Positions 5,437-5,556 of a stretch of DNA of 5,556 nt are shown here, piece by piece. This stretch comes from Phyllobacteriaceae bacterium (lineage in GTDB: Bacteria > Pseudomonadota > Alphaproteobacteria > Rhizobiales > Rhizobiaceae). The position numbers and the translations under genes were made by a program. Where the stretch lies: the NCBI GenBank assembly GCA_024645155.1, contig JAHEGF010000227.1, forward strand, positions 1-5,556. The letters run 5' to 3'. The notes below the pieces were generated by a model. That model saw only the letters and a program-made list of their open reading frames with translations. It was not told the DNA's origin and made no database searches. Within the stretch, counting starts at the first letter, position 1; each line of letters starts with the position of its first letter.

Positions 5437-5465
5437 TTGATCCGGCTTGGTCCCTCGCCTAGACA
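5437..5465 (+). promoter_or_regulatory. Candidate promoter of tRNA-Ala
   Basis: TTGATC (5437-5442, four of six), a 17-base spacer and TAGACA (5460-5465, three of six) predict a transcription start near 5472, six bases before the tRNA. The stretch just after the -10 (CCGGCGGGG) is GC-rich, as in discriminators of stringently controlled stable-RNA promoters. The regulation is inferred. Confidence 0.45.
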
Positions 5466-5477
5466 CCGGCGGGGAAC

Positions 5478-5553
<76 letters not shown>

Positions 5554-5556
5554 ATC

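Noticed and set aside
5140..5466. Serine-rich minus-strand frame opposite the FYDLN gene
   Set aside because: It is the reverse complement of the Asp-codon-rich acidic tail; the serine runs are a mirror of GAC/GAT repeats, with no motif of their own.

Overview
The window looks like a piece of an alphaproteobacterial chromosome, most likely from the Rhodobacterales/Roseobacter group. The main evidence is the small FYDLN-type acidic protein at 5084-5404, whose zinc-ribbon cysteines are replaced in the way I recall for that group, followed by tRNA-Ala(GGC). The moderately GC-rich coding style and the soluble-cyclase/TPR protein fit the same origin. The taxonomic call is an inference; no search was run.

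Layout. Bases 1-2295 (all minus strand) hold a transport locus read right to left: a GntR/FCD-family regulator (1645-2295), an NMT1/THI5-like periplasmic substrate-binding protein with a Tat-like signal peptide (506-1519), and the N-terminal 155 codons of a nitrate/sulfonate/taurine-type ABC ATPase (from 466, running off the left edge). The permease is not in the window. The substrate cannot be read from the sequence.

Bases 2341-4221 (minus) encode a 626-residue class III adenylate cyclase with a full catalytic residue set, one transmembrane helix, and a TolB/FlgO-like plus TPR C-terminal part. Its short upstream gap (4222-4302) contains a plausible promoter whose -10 element overlaps a perfect 16-bp palindrome. 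Bases 4303-4983 (minus) encode a YgjP-type metallopeptidase-like protein with an HExxH motif. It diverges from the FYDLN protein gene across about 100 bp. The window ends with tRNA-Ala(GGC) at 5478-5553, preceded by a well-spaced candidate promoter.

How the parts relate. The regulator, binding protein and ATPase form one functional unit: the regulator probably controls import of a small molecule and its own synthesis, through a palindrome sitting on its own start region. The cyclase, the YgjP-like protein, the FYDLN protein and the tRNA look like independent housekeeping or signalling genes. I see no mobile element, CRISPR array or phage gene. The most interesting material is regulatory: a possible leaderless gntR transcript with an overlapping operator, an intercistronic hairpin that places an anti-Shine-Dalgarno sequence before the ATPase start, and the palindrome at the cyclase promoter.
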